A stretch of DNA of 64,000 nt from NCBI GenBank assembly GCA_965227535.1, contig OZ245761.1, positions 4,588,001 through 4,652,000 of the forward strand. The letters are read 5' to 3'. The DNA is from SZUA-430 sp965227535. Its GTDB lineage: Bacteria; Pseudomonadota; Alphaproteobacteria; Micropepsales; Micropepsaceae. This document shows positions 43,446 through 53,408 of the stretch, in pieces. The notes beneath the pieces were generated by a model that was not told where the DNA came from, ran no database searches, and saw nothing but the letters and a program-made list of their open reading frames with translations. The position numbers were made by a program, and so were the translations under genes. How positions within the stretch are numbered: the first letter of the stretch is position 1; the number at the start of each line of letters is the position of its first letter.

Positions 43446-43506
43446 TTTGTTTTGCGACCTTCGACATCCGCTCTCCAGCGCATCCGCTGAAAGAGAGCGG
43501 TGCGAG

Positions 43507-44637
43507 CTACAACAGCGTCAACTGATCGCCCGCCGCCGGAGGGGGGCAAAACAAATCAGTCCGCAACGGCTTCGACTCTTTATTGAGCCCGATCCGTTCG
43601 CAAGCGAGTTTGAAGCGCTTGGCGATCAGTTCCGCATAAACGCCGGTCCCCCTCATGCGTTTTCCCCATTCCGCGTCGTAGTCCTTGCCCCCGCGCATGG
43701 AACGGATCAGGGACATTACATGTGACGCGCGCCCCGGTTGCTCGTTCTCCAGCCACTCACGAAACAGATCCTTGATCTCCAGCGGCAACCGCAACGCGAC
43801 ATACCCCGCCTGCCGCGCCCCCGCCTCATAAGCGCGCTCCAAAATTGCTTCCATCTCATGATCGTTCAGCGCCGGAATCATCGGCGCCGCCATCACCGCC
43901 GTCGGCACGCCTGCCGCCGAGAGCTCGCGAATGGCATCGATCCGCCGCTCCGGCGTCGGCGCGCGAGGCTCCATCGAGCGTGCAAGCTTGCGATCGAGCG
44001 TCGTCACCGAAATCGCAACCCGCGCCAAGTTCATCGAAGCCATCTCGGACAAGATATCGAGATCGCGCAGAACCCGGTTCGACTTCGTCACGATCCCAAC
44101 CGGATGCTTGAAGTCGCGCAGCACCTTCAGCACGTCGCGCGTCACTTGATACTTCTCATCGATCGGCTGATAGGGATCCGTATTGGTGCCCAGCGCCATC
44201 GACCGCACCTCATACCCGGCCTTGCGCAATTCCTGCGCCAACAACTGCCCCGCCTTCGGTTTCGCGAACAGCCGGCTCTCAAAATCCTGCCCCGGCGACA
44301 AACCCAAATACGCATGCGTCGGCCGCGCGAAACAATAAACGCAGCCGTGCTCGCACCCGCGATAGGGATTGATCGACCGGTCGAACGAAATATCCGGCGA
44401 CTGATTGCGCGCAATGATCGTGCGCGTGGCGTCGATCGCAACGGAGGTCTTCAGCACTGGAGGCTCGCCATCCAACGTCCCCCACCCATCGTCGATGATC
44501 ACGCGATGCTCGCGCTCGAACCGCCCGCTGACGTTGGAAAACGTGCCCCGTCCCTTCACGCCACTAGGGTGCGCCGCAAACTCCTCCTCACCGGGAGGCC
44601 GCGCGCCATACCCCTGGATATTTTTGCTCTTCGCCAT
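43507..44637 (-). CDS. PA0069-type radical SAM protein
   Basis: A 376-residue radical SAM protein related to spore photolyase-like enzymes of the PA0069 family. The cluster cysteines are C95, C99 and C102 in RGCEHGCVYCFARP; DPYQPIDEKYQVTRDVL follows. An N-terminal stretch of about 90 residues ends SFDRSINPYRGC, typical of the group. Substrate is unknown. The start at 44637 gives MAKSKNIQGYG; an upstream ATG is a poor candidate. Confidence 0.9.
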   Translation of the reverse strand: MAKSKNIQGYGARPPGEEEFAAHPSGVKGRGTFSNVSGRFEREHRVIIDDGWGTLDGEPPVLKTSVAIDATRTIIARNQSPDISFDRSINPYRGCEHGCVYCFARPTHAYLGLSPGQDFESRLFAKPKAGQLLAQELRKAGYEVRSMALGTNTDPYQPIDEKYQVTRDVLKVLRDFKHPVGIVTKSNRVLRDLDILSEMASMNLARVAISVTTLDRKLARSMEPRAPTPERRIDAIRELSAAGVPTAVMAAPMIPALNDHEMEAILERAYEAGARQAGYVALRLPLEIKDLFREWLENEQPGRASHVMSLIRSMRGGKDYDAEWGKRMRGTGVYAELIAKRFKLACERIGLNKESKPLRTDLFCPPPAAGDQLTLL

Positions 44638-44764
44638 CGCTGCCAGGCTAAGTGACGCCTCAGAACAAAACAAGAACAATATTCAGACGAAAACCGGTAT
44701 GACTCGCGCAACGTGACGCTTCCCCACTGTCTTGTTCCGCAGCCTTTGGCACACTGATCCACGC

Positions 44765-45220
44765 ATGCCCGTCGAAATCCGCAGAGCCAAATCAAACGAG
44801 ACCGCCGAGGTCGCGGCCGTCTTCATAGCATCGCAAGGTGATGCGCTGCCGTTCCTGCGCGCGCTCCATACGGATGAGGAAACCATCGCCTTCATTAGGG
44901 AAGACGTGTTCACCAAAGACGATGTCTGGGTCGCGCACGATGGCGCCCACATCGTCGGCATGATGGCGCTGGCCGGCACGCACATCGACCATCTCTATCT
45001 GTTGCCCTCGCACTACCGCCGCGGCGTCGGCACGCGACTCATGGCCAAAGCGAAAGAACTCCATCCCGAAAATCTCACGCTTTACGCCTTCGCGGTGAAC
45101 ACCCGCGCCCGCGCGTTCTATGAACATCACGGCTTCGTGCCGCTCGAATTCGGCGATGGCTCGGGCAACGAAGCGGGCCAGCCCGACGTGCTGTACGAGT
45201 GGCGCGGCGCGCCGCCGTAG
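44765..45220 (+). CDS. GNAT family acetyltransferase
   Basis: A 151-residue acetyltransferase. The acetyl-CoA site is LYLLPSHYRRGVGTRLMAKAKEL, followed by NTRARAFYEHHGF, the standard C-terminal GNAT motif. The closing PDVLYEWR is the usual last strand. It is divergent from the radical SAM gene (about 125 bases between). Substrate is unknown. Confidence 0.87.
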   Translation: MPVEIRRAKSNETAEVAAVFIASQGDALPFLRALHTDEETIAFIREDVFTKDDVWVAHDGAHIVGMMALAGTHIDHLYLLPSHYRRGVGTRLMAKAKELHPENLTLYAFAVNTRARAFYEHHGFVPLEFGDGSGNEAGQPDVLYEWRGAPP

Positions 45221-45308
45221 CGGTAAATCCGCCCCCTTTGCAACGCGCGAAAAACGAGCGCACGATGCGGGAAAGACAAAGCGAAAAGCTGGCGTAAGGG
45301 AGGAAGCC

Positions 45309-46418
45309 ATGACCTTACCAATGAGCGATCCGCAAGTTGCCGCGCGCGTGCTGAAACACATCGCCGACGGCACCACGGACGCGGGCGCCGAAGTGTGGCG
45401 CGAGCCGGTCGAAAACTACCGCAACCAAGAACGCCTCGACGCGGAGATCAAAATCCTCCGCCGTTTCCCCGCCGCGTTTTGTCCGTCGGGCGCACTCCCC
45501 GAAAACGGATCCTTCATCGCGCGCGAAGCGGCAGGCGTGCCGCTCATCGCCGTGCGCGGCCAAGACGGAAAAGTCCGTGCCTTCCGCAACGCCTGCCGCC
45601 ACCGCGGCATGCGCATCGCCGAAGGCACGGGCTGCGCCAACGCCTTCATGTGCCGCTACCACGGTTGGACCTACGGTCTCGACGGTGCGCTGCGCCACGT
45701 CCCGCATGAGCAGGGCTTCCCCGGCCTCGACAAATCCACGCACGGCCTTGTGCCGGTGAAGGCGGAAGAACGCGCCGGCCTCGTCTTTGTTACACAAGAA
45801 GGCGAAGGCAACCCGCTCGACGATCTGCCGGACCTCATCGCGAAAGACCAAGTTCTCTACGCAACGAGCGAACGCGAGGTCGACGCCAACTGGAAGATAT
45901 TCCTCGAAGGGTTCTTAGAGGGCTATCACATCCGCGCGACGCATCCGGAAACCTTCCTGCCCTACGGCTTCGACAATTTGACGCTGCTCGAAACCTTCGG
46001 CCGCAACAGCCGCATCACGTTCCCCTTCAAACGCATCAAGAAACTGACGGACATCCCCGAAGCCGACCGCAAAGTCGGCGGGTTCGTGACGTACGTCTAC
46101 CACCTGTTCCCGAACGCGCTCGTGACGATCCTTTCAAGCCACACGAACCTCGTCGTCCTCGAACCGATCAGCCTCGAGAAAACGCGCTTCGTCAGCTACA
46201 CGCTCACCAACGCCGGCCAAGGCCAAAGCGAAGAAGCCCTTGCGGCAGCCAAACGCGACGCCGAATTCGTCGGCAACACCGGCGCCGCCGAAGACCGCGC
46301 GGTGGTCGCCGCGATCCAAAAAAGCATGGCGAGCAACGCCAACACTCACTTCACCTTCGGCCACTACGAAAGCCTGATCACGCATTTCCACAAGACGCTG
46401 CGCGCGGCGTTGGGCTAA
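45309..46418 (+). CDS. Rieske non-heme iron oxygenase, alpha subunit type
   Basis: A 369-residue ring-hydroxylating-oxygenase-like protein. Rieske ligands are C96, H98, C115 and H118 (CRH and CRYH). The mononuclear iron site starts at FLEGYHIRATHPETF with the two histidines, in the expected position after NWKIFLEG. Substrates of such enzymes include aromatics and quaternary amines (GbcA/CntA types) and cannot be distinguished here. AGGAGGAAG precedes the ATG at 45309. No reductase gene is adjacent, although the AIF-like Rieske reductase is 6 kb away. Confidence 0.88.
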   Translation: MTLPMSDPQVAARVLKHIADGTTDAGAEVWREPVENYRNQERLDAEIKILRRFPAAFCPSGALPENGSFIAREAAGVPLIAVRGQDGKVRAFRNACRHRGMRIAEGTGCANAFMCRYHGWTYGLDGALRHVPHEQGFPGLDKSTHGLVPVKAEERAGLVFVTQEGEGNPLDDLPDLIAKDQVLYATSEREVDANWKIFLEGFLEGYHIRATHPETFLPYGFDNLTLLETFGRNSRITFPFKRIKKLTDIPEADRKVGGFVTYVYHLFPNALVTILSSHTNLVVLEPISLEKTRFVSYTLTNAGQGQSEEALAAAKRDAEFVGNTGAAEDRAVVAAIQKSMASNANTHFTFGHYESLITHFHKTLRAALG

Positions 46419-46435
46419 CAACGCACCACCCTTTC

Positions 46436-46574
46436 TCATCCTCCCCCACCAGCGGGGGAGGGGGGCCGCGTCAGCGGTGGAGGGGGCCGGAGCGGCATCG
46501 AACGGCGCCGAAGATCCCCCCTCCGTCTCGACGCTGCGCGTCGATCCACCTCCCCCGCCTGCGGGGGAGGATGA
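46436..46574. repeat. Dispersed repeat with nested inverted repeats
   Basis: Outer arms tcatcctcccccaccagcgg (46436 on) and cctcccccgcctgcggggga with ggatga (ending 46574) are inverted copies; internal ggtggaggggg and ccccctcc segments are also complementary. It fills the gap between the Rieske oxygenase and moaB. The type is common as an intergenic repeat in GC-rich proteobacteria. Confidence 0.75.
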
Positions 46575-46602
46575 AACGCAGCGCGTGATAACTAGGGAGG
46601 CG

Positions 46603-47163
46603 CTACTTCTTCCGCTTGTCCGGCGAGAGGTGCTCTTCCAACCGCGGCATGATCTCGACGAAATTGCACGGCCGGTGCCGCGCATCGAGCTGATACTTCA
46701 AAATCCCGTCCCATCCGTCCTTCACCGCACCGGTCGAACCGGGCAGGGCGAAGAGGAACGTGCCGCTCGCCACGCCGGCGCAAGCGCGGCTCTGGATCGT
46801 CGATGTGCCCACCTTCTCATACGAAATCTGATGGAAGATCACCGAGAACCCGTCGATCTCTTTGTCGAACAAAGGCCGCATCGCCTCGACCGTCACGTCG
46901 CGCCCGGTCAACCCGGTGCCGCCCGTCGAGATGATCGCATCGATATCCGGCGTCGCGATCCATCGCTTCAGTTGTTCGCGAATGCGCTCGACGTCGTCCC
47001 GCAGCAATGCGCGGTCCGCAAGCACATGCCCGGCTGTCGTCAACCGCTCGACCAGCGTATCGCCGGAAGTATCGTTCTCAGGACCGCGCGTATCCGAAAC
47101 GGTCAGCACTGCAATACGCACCGGAACGAACGTGCGCGTCTCGTCGATGCGGCTCGCGCTCAT
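46603..47163 (-). CDS. moaB: Molybdenum cofactor biosynthesis protein B
   Basis: A 186-residue MoaB/Mog-fold protein involved in molybdopterin maturation (adenylylation). VLTVSDTRGPENDTSGDTL, STGGTGLTGRDVTVEA and ALPGSTGAVKDGWDGIL are diagnostic. The ATG overlaps the transglycosylase stop by one base (TGATG), which implies co-transcription. It is a typical length; no other molybdopterin gene is near. Confidence 0.93.
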   Translation of the reverse strand: MSASRIDETRTFVPVRIAVLTVSDTRGPENDTSGDTLVERLTTAGHVLADRALLRDDVERIREQLKRWIATPDIDAIISTGGTGLTGRDVTVEAMRPLFDKEIDGFSVIFHQISYEKVGTSTIQSRACAGVASGTFLFALPGSTGAVKDGWDGILKYQLDARHRPCNFVEIMPRLEEHLSPDKRKK

Positions 47164-48887
47164 CAGCGCCTCAGTTCGGCGACACGCGGCCGATCCGTCC
47201 ACGTCAACACCGGCCACTCGCCGCGCGCGGTTTGATCGAGTGTGGTCTTCGCCTCGCCCAACCGGTCCTGATAGATCCAATAATTCGCCACTACGCGCTC
47301 GACATACCCGCGCGTCTCGCGCGACGGAATGCTCTCGATGAAGAGCAGGGGGTCGCCGCGATACTCGACCTCTTTCAACCACTTCTGCAGATTGCCCGGC
47401 CCGCCGTTATACGCGATGACGAGATGGAACAAATTCCCGTCCGGCTCGACGAACGAATACATCTTCTGCACATAACGCTGGCCGACGCTCAGATTGAAGG
47501 CCGGATCGAACAGCTTCGCCTTCGTCCCGGGATTGTCGAGCGTCGTGTCCTTCATCGTGCCCGCCGCAGTCGCCGGCATCAGCTGCATCAGCCCGCGCGC
47601 GTCCGACGAACTCGTCACGCGCATCTCGAACTTGCTCTCCTGCCGCACGATCGCATGCACCAGCGCAGGATCGACCTGCCATCCGTCGGACGGCCTCACG
47701 CTCATCACGGGGTAAGCCGCCGCCTTTAGATCCGAGTCCTTCGCCGCGTGCGCCGCTTGCAGCTGCACATGCGCAAATCCCATCTCATGCGCGAGCGCGA
47801 TGAACGGGCGGTCGAGCTCAGTGTTCAGTCGGCCATGCGCGCGCGCAATCGCGCCCTCGGCCGCTTCAAGCTCGCCGACCTGATAGAGCGCAACGCCGCG
47901 CGCGATGCCCGACACCTTGATGAGACGCTGGAAGCCGGCCTTGTCGAGCTTCGGCTCGTTCCACGTCAACGACGCTTCGCGCCCGAGCAGGCGCAAAGCG
48001 ATCAGTCCATAGAACGTGCGCGGCTTCGACGCCGCGATCTCCAGCATCCGCGACACCTGCTGCGGTTGCTTGGCGATCAGAAACGACCGCGCCGCCCAGA
48101 ACCCCGCCGCCGACTTCAGCCACGACGTCGTCGCCGGATTCTCCGCCATCGCCGCGAAGTGCTTTGCCGCATTGTCGTATTTCTGAAGCCGGAAGGCGGC
48201 GAGACCCGCGATCCAATCAGCCTCCGGGACCTCGGAACGAACGTCGGCGGCGACATTGTCCGCAAGCGCCAAAGCGGTCGCCGAGTCGCCCAGATAGTAC
48301 TGTCCGGCTGCCACCTGATGCGTCAGCCGCCCGTAGTCCGCGCGCGACAATTTTCCGCGAAGTTCGGCGCCCTCGAGATAGGACGTCGCCGCCTTCAAAC
48401 TGCCGGACGAAATCAGGCTCTTGAGTTTCTTCGCGGCATTCGCCGCTTCCGGACTCGAATAGTCGGGAACGACATAGTCCGCTTCGTCCGAATTGCCGCG
48501 AATGATGCGCCGGTCCGGATCTTCCAGTTCGCGCACGCGCTTCGCATTCTTGCGCTCGGCCAGAAGATAGATCCGCTTGGCCTCGGGATAGTCGTCGTAC
48601 TTCTTCAGCCACGCTTTCAGATCGTCGAATTCGGCGACCGTGTTCGGACTCAAATAGCCTTTCGCCGACACATGCCCCATGAGCGACTTGTTCTTCAGCT
48701 GCGAGGCAAGCGCCGCCACTTCGTCCTTCTTGCCGACGGCGGCGGCCGCGAACATCTTCTTGTACGTCGCAACGTCTTCATCGCTGAGCACCGCGACGAA
48801 CGAACTCGGCGCGGCGAAACTCACGTCCGATGCCAGCGTCAAAGCAAACGACACGGCGACGGCGAGAAAACGCAACACGCTGGCCAT
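47163..48887 (-). CDS. Soluble lytic transglycosylase
   Basis: A 574-residue exported murein transglycosylase of the Slt70 type. A signal peptide (residues 1-26) is followed by an alpha-superhelical region (about 30-410) and a C-terminal SLT domain; the catalytic glutamate sits in VHAIVRQESKFEMRV, followed by ARGLMQLMPATA and VIAYNGGPGNL. The start at 48887 gives the signal peptide; a longer reading is not needed. It cleaves peptidoglycan between MurNAc and GlcNAc. Confidence 0.92.
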   Translation of the reverse strand: MASVLRFLAVAVSFALTLASDVSFAAPSSFVAVLSDEDVATYKKMFAAAAVGKKDEVAALASQLKNKSLMGHVSAKGYLSPNTVAEFDDLKAWLKKYDDYPEAKRIYLLAERKNAKRVRELEDPDRRIIRGNSDEADYVVPDYSSPEAANAAKKLKSLISSGSLKAATSYLEGAELRGKLSRADYGRLTHQVAAGQYYLGDSATALALADNVAADVRSEVPEADWIAGLAAFRLQKYDNAAKHFAAMAENPATTSWLKSAAGFWAARSFLIAKQPQQVSRMLEIAASKPRTFYGLIALRLLGREASLTWNEPKLDKAGFQRLIKVSGIARGVALYQVGELEAAEGAIARAHGRLNTELDRPFIALAHEMGFAHVQLQAAHAAKDSDLKAAAYPVMSVRPSDGWQVDPALVHAIVRQESKFEMRVTSSSDARGLMQLMPATAAGTMKDTTLDNPGTKAKLFDPAFNLSVGQRYVQKMYSFVEPDGNLFHLVIAYNGGPGNLQKWLKEVEYRGDPLLFIESIPSRETRGYVERVVANYWIYQDRLGEAKTTLDQTARGEWPVLTWTDRPRVAELRR

Positions 48888-48952
48888 ACAAACCTCAGGG
48901 CGAAGTGATTTGACGCAGTCATACGCACGCGGCTTGTCGCAAACAAGCCGCG

Positions 48953-49855
48953 TTACAAAGCGCCCAATTCCCGCAACTTCAGTTTGAGATTTACCAAATC
49001 CTGCCACGCGAGCTTCTTCGCCGCCGGCTGGCGCAGCAGATACGCCGGGTGAAACGTCGGAAGCGCAGGGATTTCCACGCCGTTCAGCACATACCGTCCC
49101 CAACGCCCGCGCGTGCGCGTGATGCCTTCTTCGATGTTGAGAACGTGCTTCACCGGCGTGCCGCCCAGCAGAACCAAAACCTTAGGTTGTTTGAGCTCGA
49201 TGTGCCGCATGAGAAACGGCGCGCAGATCGCGGCTTCCTCCGGCGTCGGCGGTCGATTGCCCGGCGGTCGCCAAAAAATGACGTTGGTGATGTATGCACT
49301 CGTCGACCGATCGAGGCCGATCGAATTCAACATCCGATCGAGCAGCTGACCCGACCGTCCGACGAACGGCAAACCCTGCAAGTCTTCATCGCGCCCCGGC
49401 GCTTCGCCGATCAGCATCACCGGCGCGCCTTGATGACCATCGGCGAACACGGTGTGCTTCGCGGTCACCTTCAACTGACATCCATCGAACGCTTCAACAG
49501 CAGCCCGAAGTTCGTCGAGAGTCTTGCACGCGGCCGCCGCCTCGCGTGCGCTCTTCGTCGCTGTCGATGCTGGCATCAACGACGGCGACGGCACATTCAC
49601 GCGCGGCAGGTCGCCCGTGGGCATGGCCGGCCGCGGTGGCACAGGTTGAGCCGAAGGTGGCCCGATGCGCGTCGCCCCCACTGCGCCTGACGGAGGTGTA
49701 ACGGCGGTCTTCGCTTCGGAAGGAACCGCGACCTTCGCCTCTGCCGCTACGGCAAAGCGATCCACCGGCGCGTCGGTCAGTGCCTCGTCGGCGCCGGCCT
49801 CGACAAGCCATTTAAGCAGCGCTCGCGCTTGCACTGGATCGATGCTGGAGTCCAA
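48953..49855 (-). CDS. Uracil-DNA glycosylase, family 4-like
   Basis: A 300-residue glycosylase. GEAPGRDEDLQGLPFVGRSGQLLDRML and TNVIFWRPPGNRPP are the active-site motifs of the family 4 group, shortened here to GEAPG and FVG; the C-terminal FHPAYLLRQP contains the second histidine. A 100-residue proline- and alanine-rich N-terminus is unusual but frequent in alphaproteobacterial versions. The only start is a TTG at 49855, since an in-frame stop lies just upstream. Its role is uracil removal after cytosine deamination. Confidence 0.9.
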   Translation of the reverse strand: MDSSIDPVQARALLKWLVEAGADEALTDAPVDRFAVAAEAKVAVPSEAKTAVTPPSGAVGATRIGPPSAQPVPPRPAMPTGDLPRVNVPSPSLMPASTATKSAREAAAACKTLDELRAAVEAFDGCQLKVTAKHTVFADGHQGAPVMLIGEAPGRDEDLQGLPFVGRSGQLLDRMLNSIGLDRSTSAYITNVIFWRPPGNRPPTPEEAAICAPFLMRHIELKQPKVLVLLGGTPVKHVLNIEEGITRTRGRWGRYVLNGVEIPALPTFHPAYLLRQPAAKKLAWQDLVNLKLKLRELGAL

Positions 49856-49973
49856 AGTCCCGTCCGCGTTGACCGTGGGCCATGGCGGCCCCTAACTTCC
49901 TCATACAACAAGCGCCCGGGCCACCGTAACCCGCCTCATAATCCGGGCCGCATCGACAAAGGGACAGGACTGA

Positions 49974-51641
49974 ATGAGCGGCGCCCCTCGCGAAGCCATG
50001 GAATACGACGTTGTCATCGTGGGCGCCGGCCCCGCCGGCCTCTCCGCCGCCATCCGCCTGAAGCAACTCGCCGCCGAAACCGGCAAGGACGTCACCGTCT
50101 GCGTCCTAGAAAAAGGTTCCGAAGTCGGCGCGCATATTCTCTCGGGCGCGGTGATCGACCCCATCGGCATCAACGAACTGATCCCCGACTGGAAGGAAAA
50201 GGGCGCACCGATCGACACGCCCGTCACCGACGACCGCTTCCTTTACCTCGGCCCCGCCGGCTCGTTGCGCGTGCCGAACTTCATCATGCCGCCGCTGATG
50301 AGCAATCACGGCAACTACATCGTCAGCCTCGGCAACCTCTGCCGCTGGCTCGCCACGCAGGCGGAAGCACTCGGCGTCGAAATCTACCCGGGCTTCGCCG
50401 CCGCCGAAGTCCTCTACGACGAACACGGTGCAGTCAAAGGTGTTGCGACCGGCGACATGGGCATCGGCCGCGACGGCAAACCGAAGGCGGGCTTCGCGCG
50501 CGGGATGGAACTGCACGGCAAATACACCTTCATCGGCGAAGGGGTGCGCGGCTCACTCGCAAAGCAATTGCTCGCCCGCTTCAAGCTGCAAGAGGGTAGG
50601 GACCCGCAGAAGTTCGGCATCGGCATCAAGGAGCTCTGGCAGCTGCCGGCCGACAAACACAAGCGCGGCCTGGTGGTCCACACGATGGGCTGGCCGCTCT
50701 CCGACAAAACCGGCGGCGGCTCGTTCATGTACCACTGGGGCGAAGACCTGGTGTCGATCGGCTTCGTCGTGCATCTGAACTATACGAATCCGTATCTCTC
50801 ACCCTTCGACGAATTTCAGCGCTTCAAGACGCATCCATCGATCCGCACCTTCTTGGAAGGCGGCAAGCGCATCGCCTACGGCGCGCGCGCGATCACCGAG
50901 GGCGGCTTCCAATCCGTGCCGAAGCTGACGTTCCCGGGCGGCGCGCTCATTGGTTGCTCGGCGGGCTTCGTGAATCTGCCGCGCATCAAGGGCAGCCACA
51001 ACGCGATGAAGTCCGGCATGATGGCGGCCGAAGCCGCCTTCGAGGCCATCCACGCCGGCCGCGCGCAAGACGAACTCACCGCTTATACCGAGGCCTACGA
51101 ACACAGCCACGTCTATAAAGACCTGAAACGCGTCCGCAACGTGAAGCCGTTTTGGAGCCGCCTCGGCACCGTACTCGGCGTCGGCTTCGGCGGTTTCGAT
51201 ATGTGGATGAACCAGCTCTTCGGCTTTAGCCCTTTCGGGACCCTCAAGCACGGTAAGCCGGACTACGCGACGCTCAAACCCGCCCGCGAATCGAAACCGA
51301 TCGCCTATCCGAAACCGGACGGTGTGCTCACATTCGATAAGCTGTCGTCGGTATTCCTCTCGAGCACCAACCACGAAGAGGATCAGCCGGTCCATTTGCA
51401 GCTTAAGGATCCCTCCATCCCGATCTCCAAAAACCTCCCCGAATACGACGAACCGGCGCAACGCTATTGCCCGGCCGCCGTTTACGAGGTGGTGCGCGAC
51501 GCAACTGGCGGAAATCCGCGATTTGTCATTAATGCGCAGAACTGCGTGCACTGCAAAACTTGCGATATCAAAGACCCGGCGCAGAACATAAACTGGGTAA
51601 CGCCCGAAGGCGGCGGCGGCCCCAACTACCCGAACATGTAA
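49974..51641 (+). CDS. Electron transfer flavoprotein-ubiquinone oxidoreductase
   Basis: A 555-residue ETF-QO, which passes electrons from fatty-acid and amino-acid dehydrogenases via ETF to ubiquinone. The FAD-binding motif GAGPAGLSA (17-25) opens the protein, MPPLMSNHGNYIVSLG and the quinone-pocket region follow, and the C-terminal [4Fe-4S] cysteines are in YCPAAVYEV and NCVHCKTCDIKDP. It is followed 15 bases later by a TPR protein. The ETF subunits are not in this window. Confidence 0.95.
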   Translation: MSGAPREAMEYDVVIVGAGPAGLSAAIRLKQLAAETGKDVTVCVLEKGSEVGAHILSGAVIDPIGINELIPDWKEKGAPIDTPVTDDRFLYLGPAGSLRVPNFIMPPLMSNHGNYIVSLGNLCRWLATQAEALGVEIYPGFAAAEVLYDEHGAVKGVATGDMGIGRDGKPKAGFARGMELHGKYTFIGEGVRGSLAKQLLARFKLQEGRDPQKFGIGIKELWQLPADKHKRGLVVHTMGWPLSDKTGGGSFMYHWGEDLVSIGFVVHLNYTNPYLSPFDEFQRFKTHPSIRTFLEGGKRIAYGARAITEGGFQSVPKLTFPGGALIGCSAGFVNLPRIKGSHNAMKSGMMAAEAAFEAIHAGRAQDELTAYTEAYEHSHVYKDLKRVRNVKPFWSRLGTVLGVGFGGFDMWMNQLFGFSPFGTLKHGKPDYATLKPARESKPIAYPKPDGVLTFDKLSSVFLSSTNHEEDQPVHLQLKDPSIPISKNLPEYDEPAQRYCPAAVYEVVRDATGGNPRFVINAQNCVHCKTCDIKDPAQNINWVTPEGGGGPNYPNM

Positions 51642-51656
51642 GTCCTGGAGAACGAA

Positions 51657-53408
51657 GTGCGCGTTTCATCGGTCATGAAAGCCGTCATCGCCGTCAGCGC
51701 GCTCAGCGCGGCCCTCGTGGTGGGCCTCACCCAATGTTCGTCGGTCGATCTGCAGCGCTCGGGCAAGCCCGAGTCGACCGCGAACCGCTACGGCGCCTAC
51801 CTCGCCGGGCGCTATGCCGCGAGCGAACATGACGCGCCGTCGGCCGCGCTCTTCTACGACAAGGCGCTGAAGTTCGATCCGGACAATCCCGAACTCCTCG
51901 AACGCGCAATCATGAGCGAGGTGGCCGAAGGCGATCTCGACGGCGCGGCCAAACACGCCGAAGACCTGATCAGCAAAGCGCCGCACGCGCGCATCCCGCG
52001 AATCGTGATCGCCGTCCAAGCCATGCGCGACGGTAACTACGCCCGCGCGCACGAAGAATTCGACAAGGTGGCCGGCAACGCCGCCGCCGAAATTGCCGCC
52101 CGCCTAGGTCTCGCCTACGCGGAATTCTCGGAAGGCAAAACGAAGGAAGCAGTCGACGTCGTCAGCAAGTTGGGCGAAAACGGCGGCGCACGAGCCTTCG
52201 CGCTCTACCACCTCGCCGTCATCCAGGATTTGTCCGGCAATCCGAAGGACGCGCTGGGCAATTTCGAAGAAGCCAATCGCCTGTCCGAAGGCCAGTCGCT
52301 GCGCATCCTCCTGGCCTACGCCGCGCATCTCGCGCGCACCGGCGACACCGCAAAGGCGAAGGGGATCTACAACGGCTTCCTCGAGAAGGCGCCGTCGCAC
52401 CCGATCGTCCGCGCCGCGCTCGCTCGCCTCGAAGCCGGCAACGTCCCCGACCGCGTCATCGCCAGCGCGAAGCAGGGCCTCGCCGAAACATTCTACGGCA
52501 TTGCCTCAAGCCTCAGCGACGAACGCTCGTTCGAGATTCCAGTGTTCTATCTCCAACTCGCTCTGGCGCTCGAACCGCGTCACGATCTGTCGCTGTCGCT
52601 GTTGGGCGATCGCTACGAAGTGGCGGAGCGCCTCGACGACTGCATCGCGGCTTACGGCCGCATCCCCTCGTCCTCGCCGCTCTATCTGAACGCGCGCCTG
52701 CAAATCGCGCAGGCCTATCAGAAGCAGAAGAAACCGGCCGAAGCGCTCACCACGCTGAACGGCGCGCTGACGGGTACGGCCGAAGACGTGGAACTCTACG
52801 CATCGATCGGCGACGTCCTCCGCAGCGACGAACGCTATGCCGAAGCAGCCGAGGCCTACTCGAAGGGCATCGCGTTGATCACCCCGCCGCAAGAACGTCA
52901 CTGGACGATCTTCTACACGCGCGGCATCGCTTACGAACGCTCGAAGCGCTGGTCCGACGCTGAACGCGACCTGAAGCAAGCGCTGAAGCTCAAACCCGAA
53001 CAGCCGCTGGTGATGAACTACCTCGCCTACACCTGGGTTGAGCAAGGTGTGAACACGACCGAAGCGCTTCAAATGCTGAAGCGCGCTGTCGAACTGCGCC
53101 CCGAAGACGGCTTCGTCATCGACAGCCTCGGTTGGGCCTACTACCGCCTCGGCGACTACAAAACCGCGATCACCTACCTCGAACAGGCGATCCAACTCGA
53201 ACCCAGCGAAGCGACGATCAACGATCATCTGGGCGACGCCTACTGGCGCGTTGGCCGCCGCGTCGAGGCGAAGTATCAGTGGGAGCACGCGCTCAGCCTG
53301 AAGCCGGAAAAGGGCGACGAGCCCAAGATCCGTCAGAAGGTAGCAAGCGGCTTGCCCGATCTGCCGCCGACCCCGGCGCAAGCCGGCACACCGCAAGCTG
53401 GCCAGTGA
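51657..53408 (+). CDS. TPR-repeat protein, probable exported or lipoprotein
   Basis: A 583-residue protein made of many tetratricopeptide repeats across residues 45-560 (for example ALFYDKALKFDPDNPELLERAI and AITYLEQAIQLEPSEATINDHLGDAYW). The N-terminus (SSVMKAVIAVSALSAALVVGLTQCSS) is a signal sequence ending in a possible lipobox LTQC. A GTG start (51657) with GGAG is preferred over the ATG at 51675. It overlaps the ispE start by four bases and is coupled to it. The role is probably a scaffold in the envelope. Confidence 0.85.
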   Translation: MRVSSVMKAVIAVSALSAALVVGLTQCSSVDLQRSGKPESTANRYGAYLAGRYAASEHDAPSAALFYDKALKFDPDNPELLERAIMSEVAEGDLDGAAKHAEDLISKAPHARIPRIVIAVQAMRDGNYARAHEEFDKVAGNAAAEIAARLGLAYAEFSEGKTKEAVDVVSKLGENGGARAFALYHLAVIQDLSGNPKDALGNFEEANRLSEGQSLRILLAYAAHLARTGDTAKAKGIYNGFLEKAPSHPIVRAALARLEAGNVPDRVIASAKQGLAETFYGIASSLSDERSFEIPVFYLQLALALEPRHDLSLSLLGDRYEVAERLDDCIAAYGRIPSSSPLYLNARLQIAQAYQKQKKPAEALTTLNGALTGTAEDVELYASIGDVLRSDERYAEAAEAYSKGIALITPPQERHWTIFYTRGIAYERSKRWSDAERDLKQALKLKPEQPLVMNYLAYTWVEQGVNTTEALQMLKRAVELRPEDGFVIDSLGWAYYRLGDYKTAITYLEQAIQLEPSEATINDHLGDAYWRVGRRVEAKYQWEHALSLKPEKGDEPKIRQKVASGLPDLPPTPAQAGTPQAGQ

